A DNA stretch of 64,000 bases from Apiosordaria backusii (lineage: Eukaryota > Ascomycota > Sordariomycetes > Sordariales > Lasiosphaeriaceae). The notes beneath the pieces were generated by a model. That model saw only the letters and a list, made by a program, of their open reading frames with translations, was not told the DNA's origin and did not search any database. Positions within the stretch are counted from its first letter, which is position 1. The number at the start of each line of letters is the position of its first letter. Shown here in pieces: positions 1 through 11,266 of this stretch. The stretch spans positions 806,001-870,000 of the forward strand of contig JAUKTV010000010.1 in assembly GCA_030549205.1 (NCBI GenBank), given 5' to 3'. A program made the position numbers and the translations under genes.

Positions 1-3000
1 GCAGGAAATTCTGCCTGATGGTATCTGTACCTAACTCGCTGAAAATACTTCTTTCGCTGTGCGCGGGCGGACTGTCGAATGTGTGGCGGGTTTAGGAGGT
101 TAAGGGATAGAGAGGAATCGGAACGGGGAAGAGCATTTGGATCTGATGACTAATCAATCAATATTGAAAATATTGCCGATATCGGCTTATCGATCGATAT
201 CGATATGGATTATCGATATCGACCAATAAAATATCGTCGCCCACCCTGGTTAATGTTGCGGACTCGGCTTCAGCGTTGTGTGATAGTTGGTTATACGTGT
301 TAGAGTTAATCGAGGGTGTGGGTTGTAGTGGTATTGTAAGAATGGTAAGGAGGGTGGAGTGTAAAATAGAGGTTTTCAAGACGATAGAGAATGCTGTAGG
401 AAAGCTTTAGCTGTAAGAATTTATTATAGCTCTGGCTGAGGAGAGAAGAACTTAAATACTTCTGGGTCGCAGGGACCCGTGTCACAAGGACACGAACAGC
501 CTTAAGGGCTTAGCAGAATTTGGCGAAATTGGAGGCCAAGGTCTGTTGGAATTGTTGCTGCCTTGCAGCATTGCTGGGGACCGGTCTATCTACTGAACCT
601 AAATGCCATTTGTTGACAAACCCCATCACATGTGCTCTTCCCATGACCTATCTGCCTTGTTAGACCGAGCTTCTGCCGTGAGTTCCCAGAGGGTCGGCCA
701 TAGTTATGGGTCCTGCGCGGTTGGTTGTTGGCCGGTGTGGCGAAGGGCATCTGGGTTCCGTGCCACCAGCGCCCTAAACACAGCGAACGAGACCCTAGCT
801 TTCGCCTGGATGGCAGTATCCCAGCGCCAAAGGGGCCGTACCTTTGGCGCATTATGACGATTGCTTTGATTCAGCCTCTAAGACCGGAGATTAGAGGCGG
901 CCGACAGCTCAGGGAGCGGGTATTATCCCGTTCGTGTTGTTCAAGGCCCGAGGCAGAAGGAATATTAGTTGTGCCAACACCAGTAGTGCAGTGATTCGCA
1001 AGCAGAAAACATTTAGAATGCGCATTTGAACATAGGTGGCCAGTCTGGGATGTGCGATATGCTAGGACTTGCCCACTTCTCATTAGCACGCATGTTGACT
1101 GCCCTAATCTCATTTTTGGTATGTATATAATTACTAAGTCGGCAGCTTAAACAATTAAAACCTTGTTCTCCTCCGCCCCGTTAAAGTAGGCCACTTTAAG
1201 CTGGGTGTTAATGCTAACTCGCTTATATGCGCTAGGGGTTGCCGAAGACGAGGTTAAAACCAGGGCGGAGGCCTGATGAAAGCGCTCGTTTACCTGCCGG
1301 GGCGTCGTAGTCTGCAGCCTATTGCTCGATTCTGCGGAAGCACTCTGGTGCGTCCGAGTGCTTGGAAGCGATTGGGGCTGGGCGAAAGTGGTGGTAGGGC
1401 TTGGGGAGCTCCGAGGTGGTTAGGAACTCAATTTCGAGTCCTCCGGGTCCATTACCCCAGCAGAGAAGTTTGAGTGGCTGGTCTGGAGGCGAAGTAAGGC
1501 TTACGTCCAGCTTGCACCATGGGCCCTAAAACCGGGCACCCCGTCGAGCTCTCCCAGGGCCACGCGCGTCGGGTACGCCTGCGGTGGCGCGTTGTGGTGT
1601 ATGGCGAGGAACCGCTCCGGCGAGCTCTCAACGAGCCTCCCTTGAACCTTTCAGCCTGAAAAGGAGGCCCCCAGCAAAGGCCTGTCACGACGATAAGCCC
1701 CGGGGCTGCTGGTGCTTGCCGGATCTCTCATGAGATCCCACCTTAGTTCGTAACTTGCGGCTACCCACCGTCCATACCACCTTCCTACCCTCCATCCACC
1801 ACCGATCTCCTAGCTTGCCAGCATGTGCGAGGAAGGTGCACCTAGTCAGCACCATCAGGCAAACTTCCACCAAACTACCCGGGAGAGGCGGAACGAGACG
1901 TCACGCGCTGTCAGAGAGAGGTACAGGGTGGACTGGGCGGGGCCGAGGTTTCCGTATCCTTCCCTCCGACATATCCTGACCCCACGTGACGAGCCATCTT
2001 TCCCATCGCCGCTCCTCCGTTTGTCGATCTGCCTGCCAGGCTTCGAGACCTAGTTCTGTCCCTTGTGCCAAGTTTTGGTCCCCAAAGACACTCTCAGACT
2101 ATTACGTGATACGACGACCGAACCTACACGCAGCACAGACTCACCAGCCCGAGTGGACCGGCCATCGCGGAGCTGGTACGGGTACCGAGATTACGGCTGG
2201 TCAGTCAAAGTTCCGCGGGAAGCAACTCGAACTGACGTGTCGTCACGCTCGTAGTCGAGAGGCGGACGCTTCCTGCGCCGCCAAAAACCGGCCCCACAGG
2301 TACGGCTTCGTCGACACTACGCAAGCCTGTCATACCAATCTCCTTCTCGCTCTCGGCGGCTTTCACTCGGGCGCTCCGGAAGCAAGAGGACGATGCGGGA
2401 TCTTGCTTGATTTGGGCGGCGGATCGTGTTCCGAACGTGGCACACTGCTTGCGTTGATGCACCGGGTGAGGCAACAGAAAAACTGGCGGTTGCGAGAAAA
2501 GATATGGTCTAGCAGAACACTAGAAGTCTCCACCAGGCGCCATACGGCCTCTCTAAAATTGATGTCTTTTCGTGTGCCTGACGCATGCAGCCTAGATGAG
2601 GTCTCCCTTCGCAGTGTATGATCTAACATTACAACCTGCGGGCCGTTCGTTAACTGATATAACACTGCACCGGCCCCATCCGAACAGTGCGGACGCTCTG
2701 CATAGACCTCGGCCGCTTCGCACACAAATTCGGCGCGTCACGCCGCCTGCAGCCTGTTGACCGGCCAACGGTGTATCGGTGGTGAGGGACGAAAGTTCGT
2801 TTCGGTGACCTTCGCACACATATTGTTCAGGGCTTTTGCTGGTTGGGGCGGCTCCCTTCTTTGGCGTTCTTCCGCATCTCCATCCATGTTGACTCCATTC
2901 GTGGCGGCGCTGAAGGAGATGAGCGATGCTGGAGTAGCACCCGCAGGTTCTAGGAGTTTCCGCGACGTTGTCGTAGTGCCTCTGGGTGGGCCACTTCGTG

Positions 3001-5966
3001 AACACGTTCGCCTGGGTGTTTTCGCTTTTGGACCGCTGGGTATGTTGGATGATGACTCGCCCGACAGCCCTTGCTGCTCGTGATCGAAGGCGGTCCAAAG
3101 ACTCGTCGCTGCCAGTGGATGTTTGCGATAGACCACCAATGCCGGGGAACAACCGCAATACGGCCAAGATGCTGTCGGTAGAGGATGTGGAACCCCCGTA
3201 AGAGGTGATCTGGGAGAGCGATACTGATGCACTGTGCGACTCGAGGCGGCCGAGAAGGCGCGAGCCGGCGGCGACGGGCGAAATTGACTTGACTAAAGAC
3301 CTGTACAGCGTAGCGGTTAGCTAAATTAGTGATGAAACGTGTTAAAACTACTCTACCTTGACAGAGCTGGTGACTTTTGATCGCACGTAATGGTGTGGAA
3401 TTACTGGAAGATGTTTGAGAGCAAAAATAAGGCCCCATCAGGCCACACCGCCTTCGCAGTTCTGCTTTGACATCTCCCCCTCTTCTCAACTACATGGACT
3501 GACTACTAACACCATCCGCAGCCCGAGCGTTTACTTCGGCGCGAGAACGACAAGTTATCCCGGTATCGCAACTCGACGAATCCACTACATTTGACGAATA
3601 GACATTCTAAGGCGGAACCATTCGCTTTCGAAAGACGGGGACCAATTTGGCCATTTTTATGTATGGGACCAATTCTGGGCTCGCTCGGCTAGAATTGAAG
3701 TAATTGTGCATGCTGCGGCGCAGCCTTCCGGAAATGGTTCTTAGCCTGAGCAAGCCTGAGCAAATCCTGAGCAAATCCTGAGCCGGGGTGAGCAACGTCA
3801 CGTGGGCGAGGTACGAAAAAGGAAATTTTGTGAGCCCAGATTCGTCACACAAAACATTCATATCCGCGTGCCACCTGGGCGGACACCCATCACCGTCGCT
3901 TATGGAGCCCAGCGGACTTTTGCGGCAAACAGGATGCACGGCAGCGCCATGGCTTTCGACCTGTCGGGCCGTGGTCTCCGTCGGTGGGATTATCTGTCAA
4001 CTATCGTGGCTTTGTGGTCCAAGATGGTAGAAGAGTAGAGCGGCCTCGCACCCTTGAGCGGTTGAAAGAATCGGCGGTTTTCAATCCGCTTACACTTTGG
4101 GGAAACGCTCTCTCTCGCGTCTGCAAAAAGTTATATGATCATGGAAGCTCCGCATAACGCGCCTTCTCGTTCAAGGACAGTTTCTTGAATTCCGTCACAT
4201 CTAGCATCTGCACGAGGGTGGGAATACTGGCACTGCAACCACCCGGCATGACCAATCAGATTTCAGACGTCTCCCAACCTCTGAACTGTCGTGTTTGGTT
4301 CTCATTCGCGTCTATTTCTAGTGATGCAACGGCCAGCGGGACGTCGACAACCTCAAAATGCTGCTATCCGATCAGAACCTGCCATGATTTTTCTCAGTTG
4401 TCGATCAAACGGCTCAAAGTATAGAGGTGTTAGCTCAATGTGAGATAAACAAGATATGGTTTTGTTGATCAGCATCGCTGACCAATGTGCTTCTAGTGCA
4501 ACACTACAATTCTTCACAACTAGAAGGGATCAGCTTTATGTTTGTCTAGATTTGAGATCTGCTGTTCTCTGAGACAGGTCCTGCATATCGGTTCCCGTCT
4601 GACAGCTTTGAGATGACAGCAGCGTGTGCCCCTTTTGAATCTTTCGAAGACTCCAAGATGCCGATCCATGCCAGCTGGCCCCTAATTATCCAATCCTGGA
4701 GTTATTCAGTAGATTTTGACAAATCTTTGGGTCAAGCATATTGGATGGGAGTTGGACACGGGTAGAGAAATAGCATTGCTGAGACTTGTCGTGAAGTTTC
4801 CAGCTGAAACTAACGACAGGCGTTGCCGAGGATGCTTGGAAGATGTCACCGTTGTGGATTATGATCAGGGGATCCAGGAGACTGCGGACCTCCATTGTCT
4901 TGGTAAACTTGGGCAAATCTTATCGGTTTGCATTCCGGTTTCGCGGGTACCGTAAAAACTCACCAGCGCGGAACAACCTCAAAACCGACCGACTTCAGCG
5001 CACGTGCATTTGGTGCCTGGAACTGGGCTAGAACTGAGATTCTAGTGTCGCTAGCGCAGTGGTCCAGCAATGCTTATTTTGACATTCGCAGGTGGTGAAG
5101 CTGCGGCGATTTATGCCAGATCACCGACAGGGAAAGCCGAGGCCTGTAACGCGGTCGTCCGGGAAAACGACCCATTCCGAGAAGCTGTGGGCAAGCCAAT
5201 CCAGGGTCGTCGGTAATGAGGTAAGCATCATCTGGCGAGCTCTGGGGAAGCTGTCCGGGGAAGCGGAGCTGGCCGCAACACCAAGCCCACCAGAGCCGTT
5301 TTGTCCTCGGTTAATTACCCCACAGATCGTGGCACGACATGCGGAGTGCTTCACAGGCCAAACACACCACCATTGGCCGCTAATCACACGAGAAACCACC
5401 ACATGCCGAACCATCTTCCTCCCGCTCTGCCCATGGATGCAAGCTGTCCAGTCTGCCCAACGCGCCTGCCTTTGCCATCTATTAATTCGCATGTTTTGAG
5501 TTGTCCCACCATTCCGACTTCCCACCTTTTCTGGGCTGACTTCCATTCGGTGAATCCTTGACCAAACATCTACTTCCAACTCCACGTCCTAAGAGAGGGG
5601 TATCTTGCTCCCCACGCCCTACCTTACATTACAACCAATCTAATTGTCGATCTATTGCCATCCTTGCATATACTCCTTACAACTACGTACTCTCCCCACG
5701 GGCACCTCCCTCCCGCGACAACCGAAGGGAAATATAAACACCCTTTCCGTCCCTGTTTCTCTCTCGACCTGATCTCGACATCATCATCTGTACACGCACC
5801 TCACACGCATTCAGTTCTTCAACAGTTACGCACTATAAGATACCCTTTGGTTTTGTGTTGTTTTTGTCGCTTTTAACAACCACATTTCCATCCCACCTTA
5901 ACCTACCGATACCACTCACTCTATCGACCTACCTCTAATAATTAAGAGAGAATACACTCTACAAAA
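1..5966. other. gene-poor region with small palindromes and stem-loops
   Basis: I find no convincing gene here. Open frames on both strands are short, overlap one another and resemble no family I know. Positions 160-230 are an AT-rich stretch of nested ATCGATAT-type palindromes. Positions 464-510 hold three small stem-loops in a row. A 7-bp hairpin lies at 1181-1199 and a 9-bp inverted repeat at 1170-1178/1263-1271. These could be decayed transposon ends, but no transposase, reverse transcriptase or long terminal repeat is recognisable. The last 250 bases are pyrimidine-rich and probably form the promoter and leader of the gene starting at 5967. Confidence 0.5.
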
Positions 5967-6376
5967 ATGGCCTCCCACCAGCAGCAGCAATCCCGCCTCC
6001 TTTCCACCTCTGCCCGCGTGCACCCCGCTTACCTCCCCCATCTCTACACGGCCACTACCAAAACCGCCCCCGTGACAAGGGGCATCAAGTGGTATGTCCA
6101 CCCCCTTCTCTCCTATCCTCAACAAACTGTTCTGACATTCTCTGTGTGTTCAGGGTCCCACCCCTAGCAGGCGCCCTAGCAGCAGGCTACGTAGCCGTCT
6201 CAATCTACCGCACCTCGGTCGCCGCCGCCCAGCAGCGACAGGCAGAAGCCGAGCAGGCCGACCTGGAGAGAAGACGCCAGAACGCCGCCTTGGCGGACGC
6301 CTACGGGGACAGGAGCAGCCTTGAGGAGCTGGAGAGGGCGATGAAGGTTTATGAGGCGCAGCGGGGCAATAACTGA
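5967..6376 (+). CDS. small single-pass membrane protein, possibly mitochondrial
   Basis: The model has two exons, 5967-6091 and 6154-6376. The 62-nt intron has a GTATGT donor, a CTGAC branch site and a CAG acceptor, and splits a Trp codon. The product is 115 residues. Residues 1-42 are rich in Ser, Thr, Arg, His and Gln with no acidic residue, which fits a mitochondrial presequence. A hydrophobic segment follows at about residues 44-60 (PPLAGALAAGYVAVSIY). The rest is a charged, Gln/Ala/Glu-rich helix likely to form a coiled coil, with a second short helix at the end. An N-in single-span inner mitochondrial membrane protein is a reasonable inference. I do not recognise the family, so no function is assigned. 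The start is the first ATG after a CT-rich leader and lies in an A-rich context. Confidence 0.75.
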
Positions 6377-6820
6377 GGGGTTATGATTGCCCAGTGAAAG
6401 AGGGGGAAGGGAATGCAATTGCTGATTGAGCGGGCTCTTTTGCGGTGGTGTTCTCTCTTCTGGTTAGGGGGATGATGACAGGGGGGAGTAAGCGGAGGGA
6501 ATTTGGTGGTTTTTTTGGCTTTTTGATATCCTGCGATTTTTCTTTTGTTGGTTATTGTTTGGAGCATTTGCATGGATCATGAACTGGATGGATGGGTTGG
6601 GCAACGGGCACAAGGCATACTTGGCGGGGCGTTTTATGGTAGGGTGCATATTTGATGCACAATTATCAGGACCAGCTACGGCTATGGCCGACATTTTTTT
6701 CAGTATTTGGAGAAAAAAATATGAAAACAATATTTCTTTAAATCCGGTCTTTATGATGATGTGTGTTGAGGCGGTGATGTTGAGGATGTCGGGGTTGATC
6801 TTGCTCCCGATGTCACACGC

Positions 6821-6835
6821 AACCCTAACCCTAAC
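6821..6835. repeat. two telomere-type CCCTAA units (telobox-like)
   Basis: The sequence AACCCTAACCCTAAC is two and a half units of the fungal telomeric repeat TTAGGG on the reverse strand. It is far too short to be a telomere. It could be an interstitial telomeric fragment, a binding site for a TTAGGG-binding factor, or chance. Confidence 0.6.
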
Positions 6836-8124
6836 AGGTTAACGTTCCCAGTCCTCTAGTTCAGGACCGTTCAACGGCCCAACTCAGTGAGATGATCTAT
6901 TTTAGATAGCTTTAACAGAAGAAGCTATCGAATGAAGCACCGGTCGTTTGTCGGTTGGTAAAGCCGTCGCGCTGACCCAGTGCTCTGGTCGCGGTGTTGC
7001 TAGCGTCTCACCACCAACTCGCCCATTCCCGCCAAGACTTTCCTCCATCCCAAGTCCCAGCCAAGAAAGGGGGTAATTCAAGCATCTCTTTCCTGCAAGA
7101 TTCATCACACTCAAGATTTCTTAACTCCGAGACGAAGGCTAAAAATCCCTCGATTACCCTGTTGTGCACATGTGATAAAGCGCAGCATGTCGGTTGTGTA
7201 GGTTCTACAGCATGATTATGATGATGCTGTCATACAGTGCATGTGGTGGAGTCTGATGCAGTCAGTGTAGATCTGTGTGGGGTTGATGCCTGATCGCTGA
7301 TGGTATGTACAATGTGTCTTTGGTGCGGATGCATATGCTGTGCGAGTAGTCGAGTTGCTGGGGGATTGTGGCACAGATAAATTTTGTGAGATTGTGCTGA
7401 AGAGGCTGTGTAAGATAGGGGTTTGCGGAGGTCGTCGTACATGCGAGGGGTGGTTGTGAGAACCGGGGGGTGATGCCTGAAAGAGGTAATCCGATGAGTA
7501 AGGTAGGGGAGGGTTATGAATTGGGTGCGTATGAGAGCTCAACGTGGGGATTTGAGGGATGTCATTGGGCGGGTGTGCCATGAGCTGGAGGGTGGTGGGT
7601 GGTTAGACAGCTAATAGCTTGGAGTACAGTCTTGCTTGGATTACTTAATCAGAGTCTGGTTGTCGGATCTTGTAGTTTGTGGGAGCTCATGCTTGTATCA
7701 TGAGAGCTGGGGGTCGGTATGAGGACCGCTGGGATTGTTGTTGAAAGATTAGCCAGGTATTTGGCTGATTTTGAGAAGGGTATTAAAATCATGTGAGTGA
7801 TCAGAAAAGGCCGATGAAGAAGATTGATGATGGACTGGACTTCTCATTACACGACCCTCTTGGCTTGTGATCAGGCGGCCCATTTGAAGAATGAGATTAC
7901 AAAGATGTCGAGAACATTCCTGAGAACACCTTACCTCCCGGGTCAGGCTTGTGCCGAACCTGGAACTGGGATGAGTTGCCGCCCGGAGTATACAATCCCT
8001 CCAAAACCGATGCTGTGGGCTGCTCCTCCCTTTTGAAGCTTGAAAAGTTGTGCTCTTCGCCTTGCTCCTTCCCACTTGAGAACCTACAGATCTCCGGTGG
8101 TTCGATACTTGAATTTCATTCATC

Positions 8125-8151
<27 letters not shown>
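8125..8151. repeat. A27 homopolymer
   Basis: Twenty-seven consecutive adenines lie in an otherwise GC-balanced stretch. They may be a simple homopolymer or the tail of a decayed retroposed copy. No retroposed gene is recognisable upstream, and I see no obvious target-site duplication. Confidence 0.8.
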
Positions 8152-8155
<4 letters not shown>

Positions 8156-9087
8156 CTGGAAACATCGTTGAGCACCTCCATGATGAGCAGATTTCAATGC
8201 TCGGTCTCTTCTTCTTGCCAGTTGCCCAGTCTGCTGCCGTCTCTGGGCAATTCCTTCCGAACAGGTTCACCTCGACGAAGCCCGGCTCACTACGGCCTAC
8301 CGCCATCACCATGACGTTGGGAAACTGTGAGCCTTGTCGTCGGCACCCGATGGAACGGGGTTAAGATTGGCAGAATGCTCCAGAGCGGCAAGGCGGAAGC
8401 CGTGAAAGTTGGCAAAGGGAGGCATCCGTCTACAAGAATGAGACACCCAGACCTAGACCAGCTATCTGCAAGAGGGGAAGTGAGTACATCAGCGCAAGGG
8501 GTACGGCGATCTTCTTGTAAGTGCAACATAGTCTATCTCATCATTGGCTTCGACTATGAACTCATCACACCCTCAGTATCTTGAGTCAGGCTTGGCTATC
8601 TCGATCATCACCAGCTTCATCGACTGTAAAACAAGTCAGCCATAATCTTGCCCCAAACTTACCCCTTTCCCAGCCTCGCGTTGGAAGGCCGATGATTACA
8701 ACACTTTTTTTCCTCATCTGAGAAATACGTCACGCTAAGGCTCACCGGAATGCTTGCCGCGGAATACGCAACCCGATCTGGGGCTTGCAACACTTGCTTC
8801 GGAGTCCTATCCGTCAACTCGGTTAACCTCCAGGAATGTCATGTCTCGCACGCGCGAAGCTCCCCCTTCTTCCCAGTATTTTTCTGTCAGTCACGCGCAA
8901 GCAACACAGAAGGATAAGATGCGTTTTGCATTAGCATAACTTTTCCGTTTTGTTCTTTTTTCTTCCTGACTTGCACACTCTAGGGGGGGCAACACGAATG
9001 CTCTCTTGTATATTTGACCTTTAGATATATTCCAATACCAGTCCCATAGAAAGGGGCTTCAGAGACTCACCAGAACAACACGCAGAA

Positions 9088-10918
9088 ATGAGAGTCAACC
9101 TCTACTGGATCACGCTCTTCGTCCTCCTTCCAATCACCGTTTTTCTTATGAGCAGAAGCCTCTTGCTCAAAGCAACCCGCCGTTTCCTCACCAAAACTAA
9201 AAGACGCACCTCAGATACACCACCACCATCACCAACAGACTCCATCACGGGAGAAGATGACCATGAGCGAACCAAAGACAAGGAGGCGCGGGCGTTCCAG
9301 ATCAAGTTCCTCAAGGTGTACCTCTTTGCCATGGCCGCCGACTGGCTGCAAGGGCCATACACGTACCCACTCTTCAAGACGGAGTTTGAGTTTCCAGAGA
9401 AGACAGTCGCGTCACTGTACATGGCAACGTTTATTGCCGCAGCCATTTCATCGCTTTTTGTCGGATTCCTGGCGGACAAGTTCGGGCGTCGGAATGCCTG
9501 CTTGGCGTTCTGTCTTATTCACTCACTTTCTGCGCTGAGCGTGCTTTCGAAGGACCTGAGGGTATTGTACGCGGGTCAAGCGCTGGGTGGTCTAGGGCTT
9601 GCGATGCTTTGGACAGTCTTTGAGAGTTGGATGGTGACTGAGTGGAATACCAGGAAGCTTGGGGATGAGAGATTGGGGACCATGTTTGGGACCATGACAA
9701 GGGCAAACTGCAGTGCGGCTGTGGTGGGTGGGCTGATTGGTGATTTGGCTGTCGAGGTATCCGGGACAAGAAAGGGGCCTTTTGTTGTTGGTGTGGTGAG
9801 TACATGGTATCCTTGGTGTTGAAATTCTCCCGAGCTAATAAGAAGGAACAGGTCATTGAAGCTGTTGCCGCCGTTATGCTTCTGTGCTGCTGGGTAAGAC
9901 GTCCGCTACAAAAGCAGCCAAACAACATACTGACTGGCCTCTTTAGAACGAGAACTATGGTCAGCCGAAAGATACAAAGGAGAAGCGCAAGACTCCCAGA
10001 GACACCCTCAAACAGCTTGGCGGTGAGTATCTGGAAATGCGACCTAGAATTTGCATTTGCTAACGGAACAAGACATCAAAATCTGGGCGCTGAGCTTCAT
10101 CAGCTGCTGCTGGGAAGGCACCAACTTCCTCGTTCTCTTTTTCTGGCCTGGCATCCTTCAAGATGCCCATAGACGCATCCACGGGCCTGACGCCGAGGAC
10201 GTACCCTATGGCCCGATCTTTGCTGCCTTCATGCTGGCCATGATCTTGGGTGCCCTCCTGTTCAGCGCAATCATGAAAAGAAAGAAGACACGCTTGGCCT
10301 TGCCTGGCGAAACTGCCCACAAGACCTCGTGGTTGAAGAAAGCTTTCACAAACCCACACAACCTGATGGGCATCGTCATCTTCGTCGGTGGAGGCTGCCT
10401 GCTGCAATCAGCCTATGTGCCGATCGAGGTGCTCGCCTTCTTTGGCTACCTTTTGTTCGAGTTTTGCAACGGCATCTATGTCCCCTGTGTAGCATACCAT
10501 CGTGGTATCATCGTCAACGAAGGCAACAGAGCAGGCTTGTACGGATTGATGAAGCTGCCTCACTTTTTGTTTGTGATCATTGCGCTTGCAACTGCTGTTG
10601 AAGGTGCTTCACCCCTGAATGCCCCCTGCATATCGCCCATGGATGCTAACGTTTATAGATCCTCGCCACCGGCAAACCGTCTTCGTAGCCTGCTTCTCCA
10701 CCCTTGTTGCCGCTTCTCTGGCTAGTATCATTGGCCTGAGGGGCTCTGCACCCGAAGAGAAGAGGCCCGAGATTGATCTGGAGCAGCTGATGGAGATGAG
10801 CGATGGAGACAGCTTCCGTGAGAAGATTCTCCTGCCATCTACTTCAGCATCGGCTTCAACACCGACGCTTTCGACAACGAGGCCAACCACGGCTCATGAG
10901 ATCATCATGGACAAGTAA
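9088..10918 (+). CDS. MFS_5 family transporter (MFSD5/MOT2-like molybdate-anion transporter)
   Basis: There are five exons: 9088-9795, 9852-9893, 9947-10022, 10073-10603 and 10659-10918. They give 538 residues. Introns are 49-56 nt, each with a normal donor and acceptor; the last shows GCTAAC just before its acceptor. The protein has an N-terminal membrane anchor, then the family signature AADWLQGPYTYPLF, an MFS loop (ADKFGRRNACL) and LGGLGLAMLWTVFESWM. About ten further hydrophobic segments follow, with a cytoplasmic loop around the first C-terminal-half exon and a polar Ser/Thr-rich tail. Known relatives are algal MOT2 and animal MFSD5, reported as high-affinity molybdate uptake carriers in the plasma membrane. 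The substrate here is inferred from the family only. The gene converges with SSF1. Confidence 0.9.
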
Positions 10919-11266
10919 TCTTGAATACCTCACCAGGTCTATCGAGTCGCGGCTCAGCTCTCGCTGTGCCGAAGCCAACCAGGGGAACGCAATTGGCGGC
11001 CTACCCAGAAGAATTCAACATGAAAGAGACTACCGACCCTCTGTGGTCAACAACTGACAACGAACGATGAAATGTGTGCGAGTAGACAGGGATGGAAGGG
11101 AACGAACAAGTGACGGATATGGGGAACAAAGGTAACATGACCAACAACAACGAGAAAATAACCAATCATACACATCTGTACTTTTCTGTATATTAGTTAC
11201 ACCCATATCGTAGTCCTAGATCAACAGACTTTATGATTCAACCTCGAAATATACCCTGGTATCATC
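10919..11266. terminator. convergent 3' regions of the MFS_5 and SSF1 genes
   Basis: This tail-to-tail spacer of about 350 nt should contain the 3' ends of both transcripts. It turns AT-rich near 11160-11250. I see no gene in it. Confidence 0.5.

Larger units (their letters stand above)
6377..9087. other. intergenic, 2.7 kb, no gene recognised
   Basis: This interval holds the 3' region of the small membrane protein gene and the promoter of the MFS_5 gene. The only distinct elements are a double telomere-type motif at 6821-6835 and an A27 tract at 8125-8151. The long reverse-strand frame at 7749-8312 runs through the A tract, where it reads poly-Phe, and I do not believe it codes. Confidence 0.6.

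Noticed and set aside
430..3500. Retrotransposon remnant
   Set aside because: There are small hairpins and inverted repeats, but no reverse transcriptase, integrase, transposase or paired long terminal repeats that I can recognise; kept only as separate structural observations.
5040..5110. tRNA-like phrase (GCTAGCGCAGTGGTCCAGC)
   Set aside because: It resembles an A box, but no B box, anticodon arm or acceptor stem can be built downstream.
7749..8312. Reverse-strand frame of 187 codons
   Set aside because: It passes through the A27 tract as poly-Phe and has no protein-like texture on either side.
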